Shown one piece after another: positions 3,971-5,429 of a DNA stretch of 5,429 bases. A program made the translations under genes and the position numbers. Numbering within the stretch: the stretch's first letter is position 1; each line of letters begins with the position of its first letter. Origin of the DNA: Clostridiales bacterium (GTDB lineage: Bacteria; Bacillota; Clostridia; Lachnospirales; Lachnospiraceae); assembly GCA_020859965.1 (NCBI GenBank), contig JAJBVF010000427.1, positions 1 to 5,429 on the forward strand. Reading direction: 5' to 3'. The notes under the pieces are model-generated. The model searched no databases and had not been told where the DNA came from. It saw only the letters and a program-made list of their open reading frames with translations.

Positions 3971-5272
3971 TCAACTCCAGTAGATGGTGATCAGATAAAA
4001 ATTATCATCTGTGTGATACCGATAATTCCAGGTGGTCACGCCATTTTGCCGCATCAGATACTGCCCTGCATCGTTGAGCAGATCTTGCTCAAAAAGTGCG
4101 CTTTGCGCCGCTTCATATGCCTCTTCGTTTCCAAATTTCATCACAATACGCGTCTCATCCGCCCACACAGACTCCATCAGCGCCTGATATACCGTGTCCC
4201 AGTCAAAGCTTTCATAATAATATCCATTCAATTTATAATAATCATACGCATCAGAAGTACATTCCGGCAGAGGAATCGAATCATCCGGGATATGCGTTTT
4301 GAAAAGATCTTCTCCCGTACAACAGAGATAATTATAATTAATCGTGTTTTCTGTATCATAATCTCCAATATTTCCCGCAAAAACCGGATCGCCCCAGGTA
4401 ACATCCACATAATAGTATTCTTCATCCGCCGCAACTGCAGGCACTCCCGCCAAAGTCTCCTCAGACTGTTCTGCTTCCGTGATACGCACCATGTTCCAGC
4501 CATGATCTCCGCCATTGATGATCGTCCCGGTCACATACGTACAGAACAGCCCCATCCTGTGAAGAATATACTGAAATGCCCGCGAATACCCCGCACATAC
4601 CGACGTGTGATAGAGCAGCGCGCTCTGAATATTCTGCGAATCCGTGCTGTCTGCATCATATTCCGTTGTATCGATTATATACTCATATACCGCCTTGATC
4701 TTCTCATAGTCCGATGCATCCGATGGAATCTGCGCAATACAGGTATCTGCCGCTGCTTCAAGTTCCGAGCGCATAGCATCACGCTCATCTGCCTCTACCG
4801 TCACATCAAAATGATAACTCACCACTGTCCCCGTCAGTGCTGATTCCTCCACCTGCGCACTCGTATCGGTCCAGAATATCTCCGGATGATCGGCCAGTAC
4901 CGCATAATAGGCCTGCCAGAACGCTTCCGCAGAGACTGCAGTCAGAAAGTCCCCTGCATCTTCATTCCGCATCAGATGAACATAAATCTCCCGGTACGCC
5001 TCATGCAGCTCCTCCGGCAGGTTGTTATAATAGTATTCCTCTACAGAGGAAGCAAATCCTTCCTCAAGAGCCAGCGATTCCCATGTTTCTTCATTCCCGG
5101 TCAATTCATATTTTACACGTGTCACAACACTGCCGCCGGTAACCATCCCAATGCAGAACACTGCCGCCATGCAAAATACGATACAATAGATGGCTAGAAA
5201 AAAAACGCCCCGCAACCACCTGCGTATTCTGCTACCGTTTTGTGCTGATTCCATTCTCCTGCTTTTTTTCAT
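3971..5272 (-). CDS. Membrane-anchored transglutaminase-like (papain-fold) protein
   Basis: This 433-residue protein has an N-terminal Arg/Lys-rich cytoplasmic stretch (3-21), a membrane segment at about 22-45 and a long acidic outer part, so it is likely a signal-anchored surface protein. No lipobox Cys is convincing. The transglutaminase-like core lies at about 185-295: YEKIKAVYEYI (189-199), SVCAGYSRAFQYIL (224-237) with the nucleophile Cys226, GGDHGWNMV (254-262) with His257, and YYVDVTWGDP (287-296) with Asp290. The complete Cys-His-Asp triad suggests an active cysteine enzyme that crosslinks, cleaves or modifies proteins or peptidoglycan stems; the substrate is unknown. The C-terminal 130 residues are rich in Tyr, Asp and Glu and match no domain I can name. 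ATG at 5272 has AAAAGGG seven bases upstream; the in-frame ATG at 5254 has only GGAG one base away. It is a lone gene with no terminator T-run downstream. Confidence 0.9.
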   Translation of the reverse strand: MKKSRRMESAQNGSRIRRWLRGVFFLAIYCIVFCMAAVFCIGMVTGGSVVTRVKYELTGNEETWESLALEEGFASSVEEYYYNNLPEELHEAYREIYVHLMRNEDAGDFLTAVSAEAFWQAYYAVLADHPEIFWTDTSAQVEESALTGTVVSYHFDVTVEADERDAMRSELEAAADTCIAQIPSDASDYEKIKAVYEYIIDTTEYDADSTDSQNIQSALLYHTSVCAGYSRAFQYILHRMGLFCTYVTGTIINGGDHGWNMVRITEAEQSEETLAGVPAVAADEEYYYVDVTWGDPVFAGNIGDYDTENTINYNYLCCTGEDLFKTHIPDDSIPLPECTSDAYDYYKLNGYYYESFDWDTVYQALMESVWADETRIVMKFGNEEAYEAAQSALFEQDLLNDAGQYLMRQNGVTTWNYRYHTDDNFYLITIYWS

Positions 5273-5429
5273 CCGGTTGCCCTTTTCCTCAATCTATAAA
5301 TAATCTCCGATTATCTTCCACCTATTCTAGCACTATACGATCAAAATAGCTACCGAAAAAAACGAAGCCACCTGAAAATACGAGCTTTGCCAAAAGCGTA
5401 CTTATAAATCTCGCTCTAAGCAAATATAT
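5273..5429. other. Upstream region of the transglutaminase-like gene
   Basis: No gene is seen in these 157 bases. On the minus strand, TATAGT (5337-5332) and TAGAAT (5329-5324) are possible -10 boxes, but neither has a good -35. A loose stem ending in GGCTTCG followed by seven T (about 5393-5359, minus strand) could be the terminator of a gene lying beyond the right edge; the pairing has a mismatch, so this is weak. Confidence 0.3.

Noticed and set aside
3902..4843. A 313-codon plus-strand open frame
   Set aside because: It is antisense to the well-supported transglutaminase-like gene. Its Ile/Arg/His-rich protein is the usual shadow of a gene rich in Asp, Tyr and Ala on the other strand.

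Overview
The window looks like chromosomal DNA of an anaerobic Firmicute of the Clostridia, most likely family Lachnospiraceae (Blautia/Dorea/Ruminococcus-like). The reasons are protein-level: a clostridial-type glucose-6-phosphate isomerase N-terminus, a stand-alone TSCPD-domain protein of the TIGR03905 kind, a Firmicute-type membrane-anchored transglutaminase-like protein, strong AGGAGG-type ribosome binding sites and TTGnnn-N17-TATAnT promoters. The genus call is an inference. No plasmid, phage or transposase gene is visible.

Layout. (1) 1-1545, minus strand: the first 102 codons of pgi, which run off the left edge, preceded by a three-helix membrane protein of unknown function (470-1339). 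The membrane gene has a roughly 170-nt structured leader (about 1340-1510) behind a consensus TATAAT box. (2) 1545-1830: no gene; a few imperfect repeats and, at the right end, a good plus-strand promoter. (3) 1833-2431, plus strand: a tandem array with an exact 274-bp period. It holds two complete small genes (54 and 51 codons), each with its own near-identical promoter, leader hairpin and ribosome binding site. The frameshifted tail of a third copy lies just upstream. (4) 2474-3254, minus strand: mtnN, the MTA/SAH nucleosidase, with a clear intrinsic terminator. (5) 3409-3760, plus strand: an 80-residue TSCPD-domain protein divergent from mtnN, with a good promoter. (6) 3778-3857: two adjacent, very strong hairpins without a T-run, looking like an interspersed palindromic element. 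(7) 3971-5272, minus strand: a membrane-anchored extracytoplasmic transglutaminase-like protein with an intact Cys-His-Asp triad. (8) 5273-5429: its upstream region.

How the genes relate. pgi (glycolysis/gluconeogenesis) and mtnN (methylthioadenosine/S-adenosylhomocysteine recycling) are housekeeping functions. They are separated by unrelated accessory genes, and each appears to have its own transcription unit, so no single pathway ties the window together. The parts most likely to be under-described are the tandem small-protein array, whose promoter and leader are better conserved than its proteins; the structured leader of the membrane gene, which contains two mutually exclusive hairpins; and the double palindrome after the TSCPD gene. 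All positions were read by eye. Promoters and RNA structures are predictions, not measurements.
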